From Lysobacter ciconiae (GTDB lineage Bacteria; Pseudomonadota; Gammaproteobacteria; Xanthomonadales; Xanthomonadaceae): a stretch of DNA of 64,000 nucleotides. A model generated the notes under the pieces. That model saw only the letters and a list, made by a program, of their open reading frames with translations, was not told the origin of the DNA and did no database searches. Made by a program: the position numbers and the translations under genes. The stretch covers positions 913,001-977,000 of the forward strand of contig NZ_CP063656.1 of assembly GCF_015209725.1 (NCBI RefSeq), read 5' to 3'. This document shows positions 42,840-54,159 of this stretch, piece by piece; the stretch's first letter is position 1, and every line of letters begins with the position of its first letter.

Positions 42840-43640
42840 ATGAGTTCGATCCAGGGCAAGGTCGCCGTTGTCACCGGCGCGGCCAGCGGCATAGGCAAGG
42901 AGATCGCGTTCGAGCTGTCGCGTGCCGGTGCGCGGGTCGCGATTGCGGACATCAACCTGGACGGCGCCAGTGCGGTGGCCGAGGAAATCCGGGATGCCGG
43001 CGGCGACGCGATGGGCATCGCGATGGATGTCACCGACGAGGCCGCGGTCAATGCCGGCATCGAAGCGGCCGTGGCGGCGCTCGGCCCGATCGACATCCTG
43101 GTATCCAACGCGGGCATCCAGATCGTCAATCCGATCGAGAGCTACGCGTTCGCGGACTGGAAGAAGATGCTCGCGATCCATCTGGATGGGGCGTTCCTGA
43201 CCACCAAGGCGGTGCTGCCGCACATGTACCGCGACGACGGCCAGGGCGAAAGCCGCGGCGGCGTGGTGATCTACATGGGCTCGGTGCACTCGCACGAGGC
43301 GTCGAAGTTGAAGGCGCCCTACGTCACGGCCAAGCACGGGCTGCTCGGCCTGGCGCGCGTGCTGGCCAAGGAAGGCGGCAGCCGCGGCGTGCGCAGCCAT
43401 GTCGTCTGCCCGGGATTTGTGCGGACGCCGCTGGTGGACAAGCAGATCCCCGAGCAGGCAAAAGAGCTCGGCATCAGCGAGGAGGAAGTCGTCAAGAGGG
43501 TCATGCTGGGACAGACCGTCGATGGCATCTTCACCACCGTGGAGGATGTCGCGCAGACGGTGCGCTTCCTGGCCGAGTTCCCCAGTGCGGCGCTGACCGG
43601 GCAGAGCATCGTGGTCAGCCACGGCTGGTACATGCAGTAG
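42840..43640 (+). CDS. bdhA: 3-hydroxybutyrate dehydrogenase
   Basis: A 266-residue short-chain dehydrogenase. The NAD motif TGAASGIG (12-19), the NAG motif, and catalytic Ser148, Tyr161 and Lys165 (YVTAKHG) are intact. The C-terminal segment PLVDKQIPEQAKELGISEEEV and the GQ-SI-VSHGW end are typical of D-3-hydroxybutyrate dehydrogenase, which interconverts 3-hydroxybutyrate and acetoacetate. The ribosome site CAGGAG precedes the ATG by six bases. No polyhydroxybutyrate genes are near. Confidence 0.9.
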   Translation: MSSIQGKVAVVTGAASGIGKEIAFELSRAGARVAIADINLDGASAVAEEIRDAGGDAMGIAMDVTDEAAVNAGIEAAVAALGPIDILVSNAGIQIVNPIESYAFADWKKMLAIHLDGAFLTTKAVLPHMYRDDGQGESRGGVVIYMGSVHSHEASKLKAPYVTAKHGLLGLARVLAKEGGSRGVRSHVVCPGFVRTPLVDKQIPEQAKELGISEEEVVKRVMLGQTVDGIFTTVEDVAQTVRFLAEFPSAALTGQSIVVSHGWYMQ

Positions 43641-43674
43641 CGGGACGAACCGGGTCTGCACCTCCCTGCGGCGG

Positions 43675-44154
43675 CTATGACACAAGCGGCAGGGTGAATT
43701 CATTCGACCACGCGTGCGGGGTCATCACTGAAAAGAGCCCGAGCCGCCGGCAGCGTTTCGCCAGCACGAGGAGGTCGCGATCGCGGCTGAGCAACCAGCG
43801 CGCACCCGCGTCCCGGGTTAGTTCGAGAAACTTCTGGTCGTCGGGGTCGCTGCAGCGTGGCAGCGGCGGATCTGCCGTCATTGATCTGGCAGCCGCGGGA
43901 GCAGCGGCGACATCCGCAACCAGAGCGTCAAACGAATCGATCAATTCCCCTTGGCGCCGCGGATCCAGACGCAACACGGGGTAGGCGAGTACGCGCCGCC
44001 ACTCCGCGCGCGTGTCGGCGTTGGCCACCGCGATTAGCCGGCCCGATAGCAGTGCCTGCGCCAAGGTGGCGACACCTGGATCGTCGAACAGCAACAGGTC
44101 GAGGCAGACGTTGGTGTCCAGAACGATCCGTTCTCCGCCGCGCAATCCGTCCAT
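43675..44154 (-). CDS. Stand-alone PIN-domain protein
   Basis: A 159-residue PIN-domain protein of the COG1569 type often labelled putative toxin. Acidic residues expected to bind Mg2+ are present in IVLDTNVC, in ADTRAEW and in SDPDDQKFLEL. PIN proteins are ribonucleases and many are VapC-like toxins, but no antitoxin gene adjoins it: its neighbours are bdhA (convergent) and a DUF1439 lipoprotein. The ATG at 44154 is preferred to an in-frame TTG seven codons upstream. Confidence 0.8.
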   Translation of the reverse strand: MDGLRGGERIVLDTNVCLDLLLFDDPGVATLAQALLSGRLIAVANADTRAEWRRVLAYPVLRLDPRRQGELIDSFDALVADVAAAPAAARSMTADPPLPRCSDPDDQKFLELTRDAGARWLLSRDRDLLVLAKRCRRLGLFSVMTPHAWSNEFTLPLVS

Positions 44155-44193
44155 TGGGAGGCCCGGCCTGTTCAACCCGACGCGCGAACCGAA

Positions 44194-44751
44194 CTACTGC
44201 GAGACATCCAGGGTCACCACGCCGTTGTCGATCCGGGCCGCACCGATGCGACGCGACACCAGTCGCTGGACCAGATCTTGGTCGAGCCGGTAGATCGGTT
44301 CGTCCTCGGCGAATGCCGCCAGCCAGGCATTGATGAGGTCCCGTGACGAGGCGTTGAGTGCGCTGCCCGCATTCTCGATGGCCTCGATTTTCGGATCCTG
44401 CAGGTGCAGCCCGAGCGTGTGGCCGTCAAAGCGCAGACCGCTGGAGACCACGATGCGTCCGAGCGGTCGCGCCTGGCTGCTGGCAGCCGTCAGCGCGGTC
44501 GCGTCCAGGCTCAAGCGAAGGCGGCTGCTGTCGTAGGGAATCGACAGGCTGGGCTTGTCAAGCCGCAGCGTGACCAGGCCGGCGAGTTTGTCGTATTCCT
44601 TCGGAAAGCTCCGGTCCAGCGAGCGCTGCAGTTGCGGCTGGGTAAACGTCACTTGGCTGCCGAGCATGGAGCCAAACGTATTGAGGGTGGAGCAGCCGGC
44701 AACCACGATCAGGGCCACGGCAAGGCACACGACAACAACGGCTGTACGCAT
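44194..44751 (-). CDS. DUF1439 lipoprotein (YceB-like)
   Basis: A 185-residue lipoprotein: hydrophobic signal and lipobox VAGC with Cys20. The mature domain matches DUF1439 (YceB family), with SLDRSFPKEYDKLAGLVTLRL and LQDPKIEAIEN stretches and a tubular-lipid-binding-like beta pattern. The function is unknown; position and fold suggest an envelope lipid-related role. The ATG at 44751 begins the signal peptide. Its transcript may continue into the PIN gene 39 bases on. Confidence 0.85.
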   Translation of the reverse strand: MRTAVVVVCLAVALIVVAGCSTLNTFGSMLGSQVTFTQPQLQRSLDRSFPKEYDKLAGLVTLRLDKPSLSIPYDSSRLRLSLDATALTAASSQARPLGRIVVSSGLRFDGHTLGLHLQDPKIEAIENAGSALNASSRDLINAWLAAFAEDEPIYRLDQDLVQRLVSRRIGAARIDNGVVTLDVSQ

Positions 44752-44882
44752 GAAAACTCCTTCAACGAATACCGGACCGTCAGCCAGTCCTGGGACCGGC
44801 AGGGTCGCCGGCGACACGGGTTGCCGGCCTGCTGATCCTAGCGCCTGTCGCGGTGCCATGCGCCTGCCCTGTTGCGCTCGCG

Positions 44883-45758
44883 CTACCAGTCGATGGTGCC
44901 GCTGACGATCGGGCAGACCCGGCCTCCCGACCAGATCTCGCCGTCCTCGTCCACGCGCAGGTGCAGGCGCGCGTCGAATCCCACCTCGCGTCCCTGGCTG
45001 GCCACGTAGCGCCCGTCACGAGCGGGCAGGGCATCATTCTCGCGCAGCCAGGCGGCGAGCACGGCATTGGCGGCTCCGGACGCGGCGTCCTCGAACTGGG
45101 TGCCGGCGCCGACGAAAGCCCGCACCGCCAGGTCGTGGTCGCCGCCAGTTGCACGGGCGAAGGCCAGCACGCCCATGGAATCCGACCTGGCAGCCAGTTC
45201 CGCGATCGCAGCCCAGTCCGGCGTGGCCGACCGCAATCCCGCCTCGCTGGCCAGCTCCGCCACCCACCAGCGCCGCCCGCCGTCCATCAGTGCCGGCGGC
45301 AGGCCGCCTACGGGCAAGCCGCGCAGCGCCGCTGCCAGCGTCGTGTCGTCCGCGCGCCCGACCTGGGCCACCCGCGCCGTCGGCGTGCGCACGGCGATGG
45401 ATCGCTGGCCGTCGTGGTCGTCCACCTGCAGCGGCAACAGGCCCGTCATGCCTTCCTGCACGATGCGGCCGTCAGTCAACCCGGCCATCCCCGCCTGCAG
45501 CACCGCATACGCCGTGCCGATGCTGGGGTGACCCGCGAACGGGACCTCGCGGTCGGGGGCGAACATGCGGATGCGGTAATCCGCGCCGGCGGTGACTGGC
45601 GCGAACACGAAGGTCGTCTCCGGGCGGTCCGACCAGCGGGCGATCGCCTGCATCGTTGCTGCATCCAGGCCGTCGGTGTCGAGCACCACGGCCAGTGGAT
45701 TGCCGGCGCCCGGCCGGTCGGCGAACACATCCAGTTGCAGATAGCGGCGCTGGGTCAT
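44883..45758 (-). CDS. PhzF-family isomerase
   Basis: A 291-residue PhzF-like protein with the typical two-lobed fold. The start LQLDVFADRPGAGNPLAVV is diagnostic, and the catalytic Glu47 lies in DRPETTFVF. The second half has EDAASGAANAVLA and PVGQIWSG-like end segments. The true PhzF isomerises an aryl intermediate of phenazine synthesis, but isolated homologues like this have no proven substrate and no phz genes are nearby. It diverges from lysAC across 199 bases. Confidence 0.88.
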   Translation of the reverse strand: MTQRRYLQLDVFADRPGAGNPLAVVLDTDGLDAATMQAIARWSDRPETTFVFAPVTAGADYRIRMFAPDREVPFAGHPSIGTAYAVLQAGMAGLTDGRIVQEGMTGLLPLQVDDHDGQRSIAVRTPTARVAQVGRADDTTLAAALRGLPVGGLPPALMDGGRRWWVAELASEAGLRSATPDWAAIAELAARSDSMGVLAFARATGGDHDLAVRAFVGAGTQFEDAASGAANAVLAAWLRENDALPARDGRYVASQGREVGFDARLHLRVDEDGEIWSGGRVCPIVSGTIDW

Positions 45759-45957
45759 CGTTGCTGGCGTCCTTTGTTGAACAAGGGCTGGATTGCACGG
45801 CCTTGGCTGGGCGCGGCCGGGCAGTGGAGTCTAGTGGGTATGCCGCGGTCCCAGTTTCTTTGCAGCCGCGGTTACGCCGCGCGCGGCAGAGGCGATAGGA
45901 TGCACATCGTTGTTTTTTCCCTTTCCGGTCGTCGGCTGGAACCAGGAGATCGGATTG

Positions 45958-48536
45958 GTGGCTGCAAGGCAGAAGTGGCTGGTGCTGAAGTTCGGTGGAA
46001 CCTCGGTATCCAGGCGTGACCGTTGGGACACGATCGGGCGCATGGCGGTGGAGCGCGGCGCGGCCGAGGGCGCGCGCGTGCTGGTTGTCGTGTCCGCCAT
46101 GTCCGGGGTAACCAACGAGTTGCAGGCCATCTGCGACGGCGACGATGCGGTGGCGCGGGTGGCCGCGCTGGCCCATCGCCATCGCGTCTTCTGCGAGGAG
46201 CTTGCCCTGGATCCGGAACAGGCGCTCGGTCAGCGCCTGGCGGAGCTGGAGGGTCTGCTGCGGGATCCCCGCGCCGCCGGGCGCGCCCTCGCCTGGCAGG
46301 CCGAAGTGCTGGCGCAGGGAGAACTGCTGTCTTCGAGCATCGGCGCCGCCTACCTGTGCAGCCAGGGGCTGGATTTTGGCTGGTGCGATGCGCGCGACTG
46401 GCTGCAGGCCGGGCACGTGCCCAATCGCACCGAATCGGCATTGCGGCTCTCGGTGCATCCCCGACGCGAGATCGAGCCGGGCTTCAACGACCGCTTCACG
46501 CAGCACCCCCGCGCGTTCGTCCTGACCCAGGGCTTCATCGCCCGCCACGACGACGGCGGCACGGCGGTGTTCGGTCGCGGTGGCTCGGACACCTCGGCGG
46601 CGTGTTTTGGTGCGCTCCTGGGTGCGGTGCGCGTGGAGATCTGGACCGACGTCCCGGGCATGTTCAGCGCCAATCCGCGCGAGGTGCCCGATGCGCGCCT
46701 GCTTACCCGCCTGGACTACGCCGAAGCGCAGGAGATCGCGACGACCGGCGCCAAGGTCCTGCACCCGCGCTCGATCGGACCATGCCGGCGGGCGGGTGTG
46801 CCGATGATGATCCTGGATACCTCGCGCCCCGAACTGCCGGGCACGCGGATCGACGCCACGGCCGCCGCCATACCCGGCGTCAAGGCGATCAGTCGCCGCG
46901 ACGGCGTGGTGCTGGTGTCGATGGAGAGCATCGGCATGTGGCAGCAGGTCGGCTTCCTGGCCGACATCTTCGAGCTGTTCAAACGCCACGGCCTGTCGGT
47001 CGACCTGATCGGCTCCTCGGAGACGAACGTCACCATCTCGCTCGACCCGGCCGACAATCTGGTGACCAGCAATGTGCTGGAAGCACTAGCCACCGACCTG
47101 GCGAAAGTGTGCCGGGTCAAGGTGATCGCCCCGTGCACCGGCATCACCCTGGTGGGCAGGGGCATGCGCTCGCTTCTGCACCGCCTGTCCGACGTCTGGG
47201 CGACTTTCGGACGCGAGCGCGTACACCTGATCTCGCAGTCTTCCAACGACCTCAACCTGACTTTCGTGATCGACGAGGCGGACGCCGACGGCCTGCTGCC
47301 GTTGCTGCACGCGGAATTGATCGCCAGTGGAGCAATGCCCGTGATGGATTCCGACGTGTTTGGCCCGAGCTGGCGTGAGATCGAGTACGGTCGCCCGCAG
47401 CGACGCGAGCCGTGGTGGATAGGGCAGCGGGAGGACCTGCTGGCCCGCGCCGAAACCGGCACTCCGCGCTATGTCTACCATCTGGAAACGGTTCGTGAGC
47501 GGGCCCGCGACATGCTGGCGACGGACGCCGTCGACCGGTGTTTCTTCGCCATCAAGGCGAACCCGCATCCGGCCATCCTGCGCACCGTGACCGACGAGGG
47601 GCTGGGCCTGGAATGCGTGTCGCTGGGTGAGCTGGAGCACGTGTTCGCGACTCTGCCGGAACTGCCCGCCTCCCGTGTGCTGTTCACGCCCAGTTTTGCG
47701 CCCCGGCGCGAGTACGAGGCGGCGCTGGCGCGGGGCGTGACCGTCACCCTGGACAACATCGAGGCGTTGCAGCGCTGGCCGGAGGTCTTCCGCGGCCGCA
47801 CGATCTGGCTGCGGCTGGATCTGGGTCGGGGCGACGGGCACCACGAGAAGGTCCGCACCGGCGGCGCCGCGGCCAAGTTCGGCCTGCCACTGGCCCGCTT
47901 CGACGCCTTCCTGGCCCATGCGCACGCGCTGGACATCCGCATCAGTGGCCTGCACGCCCACCTGGGCAGCGGGATCGAGGACCCGCGTCATTGGCGCGAG
48001 GTGTATGCGCACCTGGCCGGGCTGGCCGACACGGCCGGCGACGTGGACACCATCGACATCGGCGGTGGCATGCCGATTCCGTACACTCCCGACGCGCAGG
48101 ATTTTGACCTAGCGGTCTGGCGCGCCGGGTTGGATGAGATCAAGGCGGCGTTTCCACGCTACGCGCTGGTGGTGGAGCCCGGACGTTACCTGGTTGCCGA
48201 AGCCGGCGTGCTGCTGCTCTCGGTCACCCAGGTGGTCGAGAAGGACGGCGTGCACCGCATCGGCTGCGATGGCGGCATGAACGTGATGATGCGTCCGGCG
48301 TTGTACGACGCCTGGCACGGCATCCACAACATCAGCCGGCCCGGCGACACGTCGACGACCGCGTTCGAGATTGTCGGCCCCATCTGCGAGACCGGCGACG
48401 TGCTCGGCCGCAAGCGGCTGCTGTCCAGCGCCACGGCGGAGGATGACGTCATCCTGGTCGCCGATACCGGCGCCTACGGCATGACGATGGCCAACACCTA
48501 CAATCTGCGCGCCCTGCCGGCAGAGGACATCATCGA

Positions 48537-48540
<4 letters not shown>
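45958..48540 (+). CDS. lysA: Bifunctional aspartate kinase/diaminopimelate decarboxylase
   Basis: An 860-residue fusion catalysing the first and last steps of lysine synthesis. The aspartate kinase part (to about 455) begins LVLKFGGTSV and ends in two ACT domains. The decarboxylase part (from about 485) has the PLP Lys533 in FFAIKANPH, HAHLGSGIE, and the active-site CETGD near the C-terminus. Such fusions are known in Xanthomonadaceae. The GTG at 45958 has AGGAG nine bases upstream; a TTG one codon before it is the alternative. Lysine or DAP feedback through the ACT domains is expected. murL overlaps its stop by four bases. Confidence 0.94.
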
Positions 48541-49893
<1,353 letters not shown>

Positions 49894-49913
<20 letters not shown>

Positions 49914-51303
49914 AGGGCGGCGCGTCGCGCTGTGGGGCTGGGGGCGGGAAGGTAAAGCCGCGTGGCGCGCGGTGCGCTCCCGGTTGCCGACCCTGCCATT
50001 GACCCTGTTTTGCACGTCCGATGAAGTCGCGGCTGCCCGCGGTTGCGGTGACATCCTCCTGAATCTCGAGGTCGACGCGTCCGCGGACCGGCTGGCGGCG
50101 TTCGACGTCGTCATAAAGTCCCCCGGCATCAGCCCCTACGGGGCAGAAGCGGCCGCGGCAGCCGCGCGCGGCACGCGGTTCATCGGCGGCACCGGCCTGT
50201 GGTTTGCAGAGCAGGGCGACGCGGCAGGCATGGCCCGCAACACGGTGTGCATCACCGGGACCAAGGGCAAGAGCACGACGACGGCCTTGCTCGCCCATCT
50301 GCTGCGCGCCGCAGGCCGGCGGACCGCACTCGCCGGTAATATCGGCCTGCCGCTGCTGGAGCTCCTGGACGTGGCGCCAGCCGAGGCTCCCAAAAGCTGG
50401 GTTATCGAGTTGTCCAGCTACCAGACGGGCGATGTCGCCGCCAGCGGCGTGCGCCCGGATATCGGGGTGGTGCTGAACGTGTTTCCGGAGCACCTGGACT
50501 GGCATGGCAGCGAAGCCCGATACGTGGCGGACAAGCTACAGCTGGTCACCGCGGCCCGGCCCCGCGTTGCCGTGCTGAACGCGGCGGACCCGCGGCTTGT
50601 GGCCCTGGATCTGCCCGACAGCGAGATCCGCTGGTTCGGCGACGAGTCCGGCTGGCATCTCCGCGGCGACATCCTCTTCGACCGCGACACACGGGTGATG
50701 GACACCTCCTCGCTACCGCTACCGGGACGGCACAATCGCGGCAACCTGTGCGCAGCCCTGACCGTGCTGGATGCGATGGGCCTGGATGCGGCGGCTCTGG
50801 CGGCACGCGCAAAAGATTTCATTCCGCTGCCGCACCGCCTGCAGACGATCGGTACCCGCGATGGCCTCACCTGGGTCAACGACTCGATCAGCACGACGCC
50901 CTACGCAAGCCTGGCGGCATTGGGATGCTTCGCTGAGCGGCCCGTCGCGATCCTGCTGGGTGGTCACGACCGCGGCGTGGACTGGTCGGAGTTTGCCAAA
51001 GCGATCACCGACCATGCGCCACGGGTGGTGGTCACGATGGGAGCCAATGGTCCGCGCATCCATGCGCTGCTAAGCCCGCTGACCGCCGATGGCGAATTTG
51101 TCCTGCTGCAAGCCGAGGGCCTTGCGGATGCCGTCGGCAAGGCGCGGGCTGCGCTCGATGGTGATGGCGTGCTATTGCTCTCGCCTGGCGCGCCCAGTTT
51201 CGGTCCGTATCGCGATTACGTCGCGCGCGGCCGGCATTTCGCCGAGCTGGGCGGATTCGATCCGGACGCGATCAGCGCAATCCCCGGATTGGGAATCGCC
51301 TGA
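49894..51303 (+). CDS. murD2: UDP-MurNAc-L-alanine:L-glutamate ligase MurD2
   Basis: A 469-residue Mur ligase. The N-terminal nucleotide-binding domain (VALWGWGREGKAA) is followed by the ATP loop ITGTKGKSTT (about 120-129), VIELSSYQ, NVFPEHLDWHG, and the C-terminal NDSISTTPYASLAAL. It resembles MurD, but next to murL it should add L-Glu rather than D-Glu to UDP-MurNAc-L-Ala. The GTG at 49894 is chosen: it gives the family N-terminus and overlaps murL by 20 bases. It ends the lysAC-murL-murD2 operon. Confidence 0.9.
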
Positions 51304-51345
51304 GCGCCCGGACTGCATCCAGGACCGCGGGTTGCAAAAACCAGC

Positions 51346-52344
51346 TCAATGATCGCGGTTGACCGCGTAGTCGGCCAACCCGCGCAGCGCGCCCAGATGG
51401 GCGTTGTCGTCCAGCCCTTCCAGCGCAGCCACGGCGCGGGCCGCATAGTCGCGCGCCAGCTGGCGGCTGTAGTCCAGCCCGCGGGTGGCGTTTATCGCGG
51501 CCAGCACGACCGGCAGGGCGCCGGCGTCGCCGTCCTGGATCGCTGCGCGCAGCGTCGCCGCGGTGTCCGGGTCGCTATGGCGGATGGCGTGGATCAGCGG
51601 CAGCGTGGCCTTGCCTTCGGCGAGGTCGTCACCCAGGTTCTTGCCCAGGGTTTCCGCATCCGAGGCGTAATCGAGCACGTCGTCGGCAATCTGGAAGGCG
51701 AAACCGAGGTTCAGGCCGTAATCGTGCAGCTTGTCCTGGGTTGCCTCGTCGACGCCGGCCAGCAGTGCGCCCAGGCGCGTCGCGGCAGCAAACAGCACCG
51801 CGGTCTTGCGCTCGATGACCCGGATGTAGGCCGCCTCGTCGGTGTCGGGGTTGCGCACGTGCAGCAGTTGCAGCACTTCGCCCTCCGCGATCCGGTTGGT
51901 GGTGTCGGCGAGGATCGTCTGCACATGCATCGACCCCAGCTCGACCATCAGCTGGAAACTGCGCGAATACAGGAAATCGCCGACCAGGACGCTCGCCGCA
52001 TTGCCCCAGACCGCGTTGGCCGTTCTGCGGCCGCGGCGCAGGTCGGACTCGTCGACCACGTCGTCGTGGAGCAGCGTGGAGGTGTGGATGAATTCCACCA
52101 CCGCCGCCAGCTGGTGCGCGTCCGGGCCACGGTGGCCGAGCGCTCCCGCGGCGAGCAGCAGCAACATCGGGCGAAGGCGCTTGCCACCCGCGTTGATGAT
52201 GTATTCGGAGACCTGGTTGATCAGCACGACGTCGGAAGCCAGGCGGCGACGGATCAGGGCGTCGACTGCGGTCATGTCGTCCCGGGCCAGGGCCTGGATC
52301 TCATCCAGATCGGGATTCGCTGCTTGAGGGACGGAAACGTGCAT
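51346..52344 (-). CDS. ispB: Polyprenyl (octaprenyl) diphosphate synthase
   Basis: A 332-residue trans-prenyltransferase. The first Asp-rich motif is HDDVVDESD (Asp94, Asp95 and Asp98) and the second is ADDVLDY (Asp221, Asp222 and Asp225). The residues before the first motif are small (STLL), compatible with a long product such as octaprenyl diphosphate for ubiquinone. The ATG at 52344 is the family start. It is convergent with murD2, with no clear terminator in the 42-base gap. Confidence 0.94.
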   Translation of the reverse strand: MHVSVPQAANPDLDEIQALARDDMTAVDALIRRRLASDVVLINQVSEYIINAGGKRLRPMLLLLAAGALGHRGPDAHQLAAVVEFIHTSTLLHDDVVDESDLRRGRRTANAVWGNAASVLVGDFLYSRSFQLMVELGSMHVQTILADTTNRIAEGEVLQLLHVRNPDTDEAAYIRVIERKTAVLFAAATRLGALLAGVDEATQDKLHDYGLNLGFAFQIADDVLDYASDAETLGKNLGDDLAEGKATLPLIHAIRHSDPDTAATLRAAIQDGDAGALPVVLAAINATRGLDYSRQLARDYAARAVAALEGLDDNAHLGALRGLADYAVNRDH

Positions 52345-52496
52345 GGGTGACCAGACGACGGGGGACCGGCGATTATAGGCATTCGCAGACGGCCGGAAAT
52401 CCGAGGGTGCCCAAGGGCATGGCCTGACCGTGCCAGCCCGGCGGGTCGGTATACTTGCAAGCCCGTCGCCGCCGGCGACCTCAAAGGACCGCATTC

Positions 52497-52985
52497 ATGG
52501 CACGTGGCATCAACAAGGTGATCCTGGTCGGCAATCTCGGCAACGATCCCGACATGAAGTACACCCAGGGCGGCATGGCCATCTGCACCCTCTCGTTGGC
52601 GACCACCAGCGTGCGCAAGGACAAGGACGGCCAGCAGATCGAGAAGACCGAATGGCACCGCGTGAAGCTGTTCGGCAAGCTGGGCGAAATCGCCGGCGAG
52701 TACCTGAAAAAGGGCCGCCAGGTCTATATCGAAGGCTCAATCCGCTACGACAAGTTCACCGGCCAGGACGGCGTGGAGAAGTACTTCACCGACATCGTCG
52801 CCGATGAGATGCAGATGCTGGGCGGCGGCGGTGGCGCCTCGGAAGGCGGTGGACGCGACTTCGACCGCGAGGAGCGGACCTCGCGTCCCGCGCCCCGTCA
52901 GGCCGCCGCGCCGCGCCGTGAAGCCACGCCGGCCAAATCGAACGACTTCGGCGACGATTTTGCGGACGACGATATCCCCTTCTAG
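52497..52985 (+). CDS. ssb: Single-stranded DNA-binding protein
   Basis: A 162-residue SSB: OB fold (1-112; INKVILVGNLGNDPDMKY, EKTEWHRVKLFGKLGEIAGEYL), a Gly/Arg/Pro-rich linker and the partner-binding tip DDDIPF. It coats single-stranded DNA and recruits repair proteins through the tip. A TATACT -10-like hexamer lies at 52450-52455, 42 bases before the ATG, with no convincing -35. The stop is followed by a short stretch and seven T residues (53000-53006), a weak terminator at best. Confidence 0.97.
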   Translation: MARGINKVILVGNLGNDPDMKYTQGGMAICTLSLATTSVRKDKDGQQIEKTEWHRVKLFGKLGEIAGEYLKKGRQVYIEGSIRYDKFTGQDGVEKYFTDIVADEMQMLGGGGGASEGGGRDFDREERTSRPAPRQAAAPRREATPAKSNDFGDDFADDDIPF

Positions 52986-53103
52986 CAGGCGTCCGCTTTT
53001 TTTGAGTGCATCGACTGCAGGGCGTTAGTAGGATGCCACCGCGCTATCGCCGCGTGCGGTCGATAAAGAAGTCTTCCTGATTGCGATTTTTTTGGAGCGT
53101 TGC

Positions 53104-54159
53104 ATGCCGACGTGGTTGGTGACCGGCGGAGCCGGTTTTATTGGTGGAAATTTCGTCCTCGATGCAGTCGGTCGCGGCATCAAGGTCGTCAATTTGGACG
53201 CCCTGACCTACGCGGGCAATCTGGACACGTTGTCGTCACTGGATGGCGATACGTCCCACGTGTTCGTGCACGGCGACATCGGCGACGCCACTCTGGTGGC
53301 CCGCCTGCTGCGCGAGCACCAGCCCGACGCGGTGATCAATTTCGCCGCCGAGAGCCATGTGGATCGCTCCATCGATGGCCCCGCCGAGTTCGTCCAGACC
53401 AATGTGGTGGGCACGCTCAACCTGCTGGAGCGGGTCCGCGACTACTGGAAGTCGCGGGACGGCACGCGCGCGGCGGATTTCCGCTTCCTGCACGTCTCCA
53501 CCGACGAGGTCTACGGCACCCTGGGGGATACGGGGAAGTTCACCGAAACCACGCCGTACGCGCCCAACTCGCCGTACTCCGCTTCCAAGGCGGCGTCCGA
53601 CCACCTGGTGCGTGCGTTCCACCACACCTACGGCCTGCCGGTACTCACCACCAACTGCTCCAACAACTACGGGCCTTACCAGTTCCCGGAAAAGCTCATC
53701 CCGCTGATCATCGCCAAGGCGCTGGCCGGCGAGCCGCTGCCGATCTACGGCGATGGCCTCAACGTGCGCGACTGGCTGTTCGTGTCCGACCACTGCGCGG
53801 CGATCCGACGTGTGCTGGAGGCAGGTCGGGTGGGCGAGGTCTATAACGTCGGCGGTGAGGCGGAACGCACCAACATCGTCGTGGTGCAGACGATCTGCCG
53901 GCTGCTTGACCAGCGCCGGCCGCTGGCCGACGGCCGCAAGCGCGAATCGCTGATCACCTACGTCCAGGACCGCCCCGGCCATGACCGCCGCTACGCGATC
54001 GATGCCAGCAAGCTGCACGGCGAACTGGCCTGGGAGCCGGCGATCACCTTTGATGAGGGCATGGCCCGGACCGTTGACTGGTACCTGGACAACGCGCCGT
54101 GGGTGCAGCGGGTGATGGACGGCAGCTACCGGCTCGAGCGCATCGGTGGCGTCGCGTGA
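53104..54159 (+). CDS. rfbB: dTDP-glucose 4,6-dehydratase
   Basis: A 351-residue NAD-dependent dehydratase of the extended SDR type with TGGAGFIGGNF (7-17), HVSTDEVYG and the catalytic YSASKAASDH. It performs the second step of dTDP-L-rhamnose synthesis. The ATG at 53104 has GGAG six bases before it, so an in-frame TTG four codons upstream is set aside. Its stop overlaps the rfbA start (TGATG). It leads the four-gene rfbBACD operon. Confidence 0.96.
   Translation: MPTWLVTGGAGFIGGNFVLDAVGRGIKVVNLDALTYAGNLDTLSSLDGDTSHVFVHGDIGDATLVARLLREHQPDAVINFAAESHVDRSIDGPAEFVQTNVVGTLNLLERVRDYWKSRDGTRAADFRFLHVSTDEVYGTLGDTGKFTETTPYAPNSPYSASKAASDHLVRAFHHTYGLPVLTTNCSNNYGPYQFPEKLIPLIIAKALAGEPLPIYGDGLNVRDWLFVSDHCAAIRRVLEAGRVGEVYNVGGEAERTNIVVVQTICRLLDQRRPLADGRKRESLITYVQDRPGHDRRYAIDASKLHGELAWEPAITFDEGMARTVDWYLDNAPWVQRVMDGSYRLERIGGVA

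Noticed and set aside
43675..44154. Toxin-antitoxin module built on the PIN protein
   Set aside because: No small DNA-binding antitoxin gene adjoins it on either side; its neighbours are a dehydrogenase and a lipoprotein.
44883..45758. PhzF homologue as a sign of phenazine production
   Set aside because: No other phz gene is present; isolated PhzF-like proteins are common and of unknown role.
45759..45957. Possible lysine riboswitch or leader peptide before lysAC
   Set aside because: The 199 bases are too short and lack the lysine-riboswitch core. A small frame starting at 45900 has no run of Lys codons. Regulation through the ACT domains is enough.
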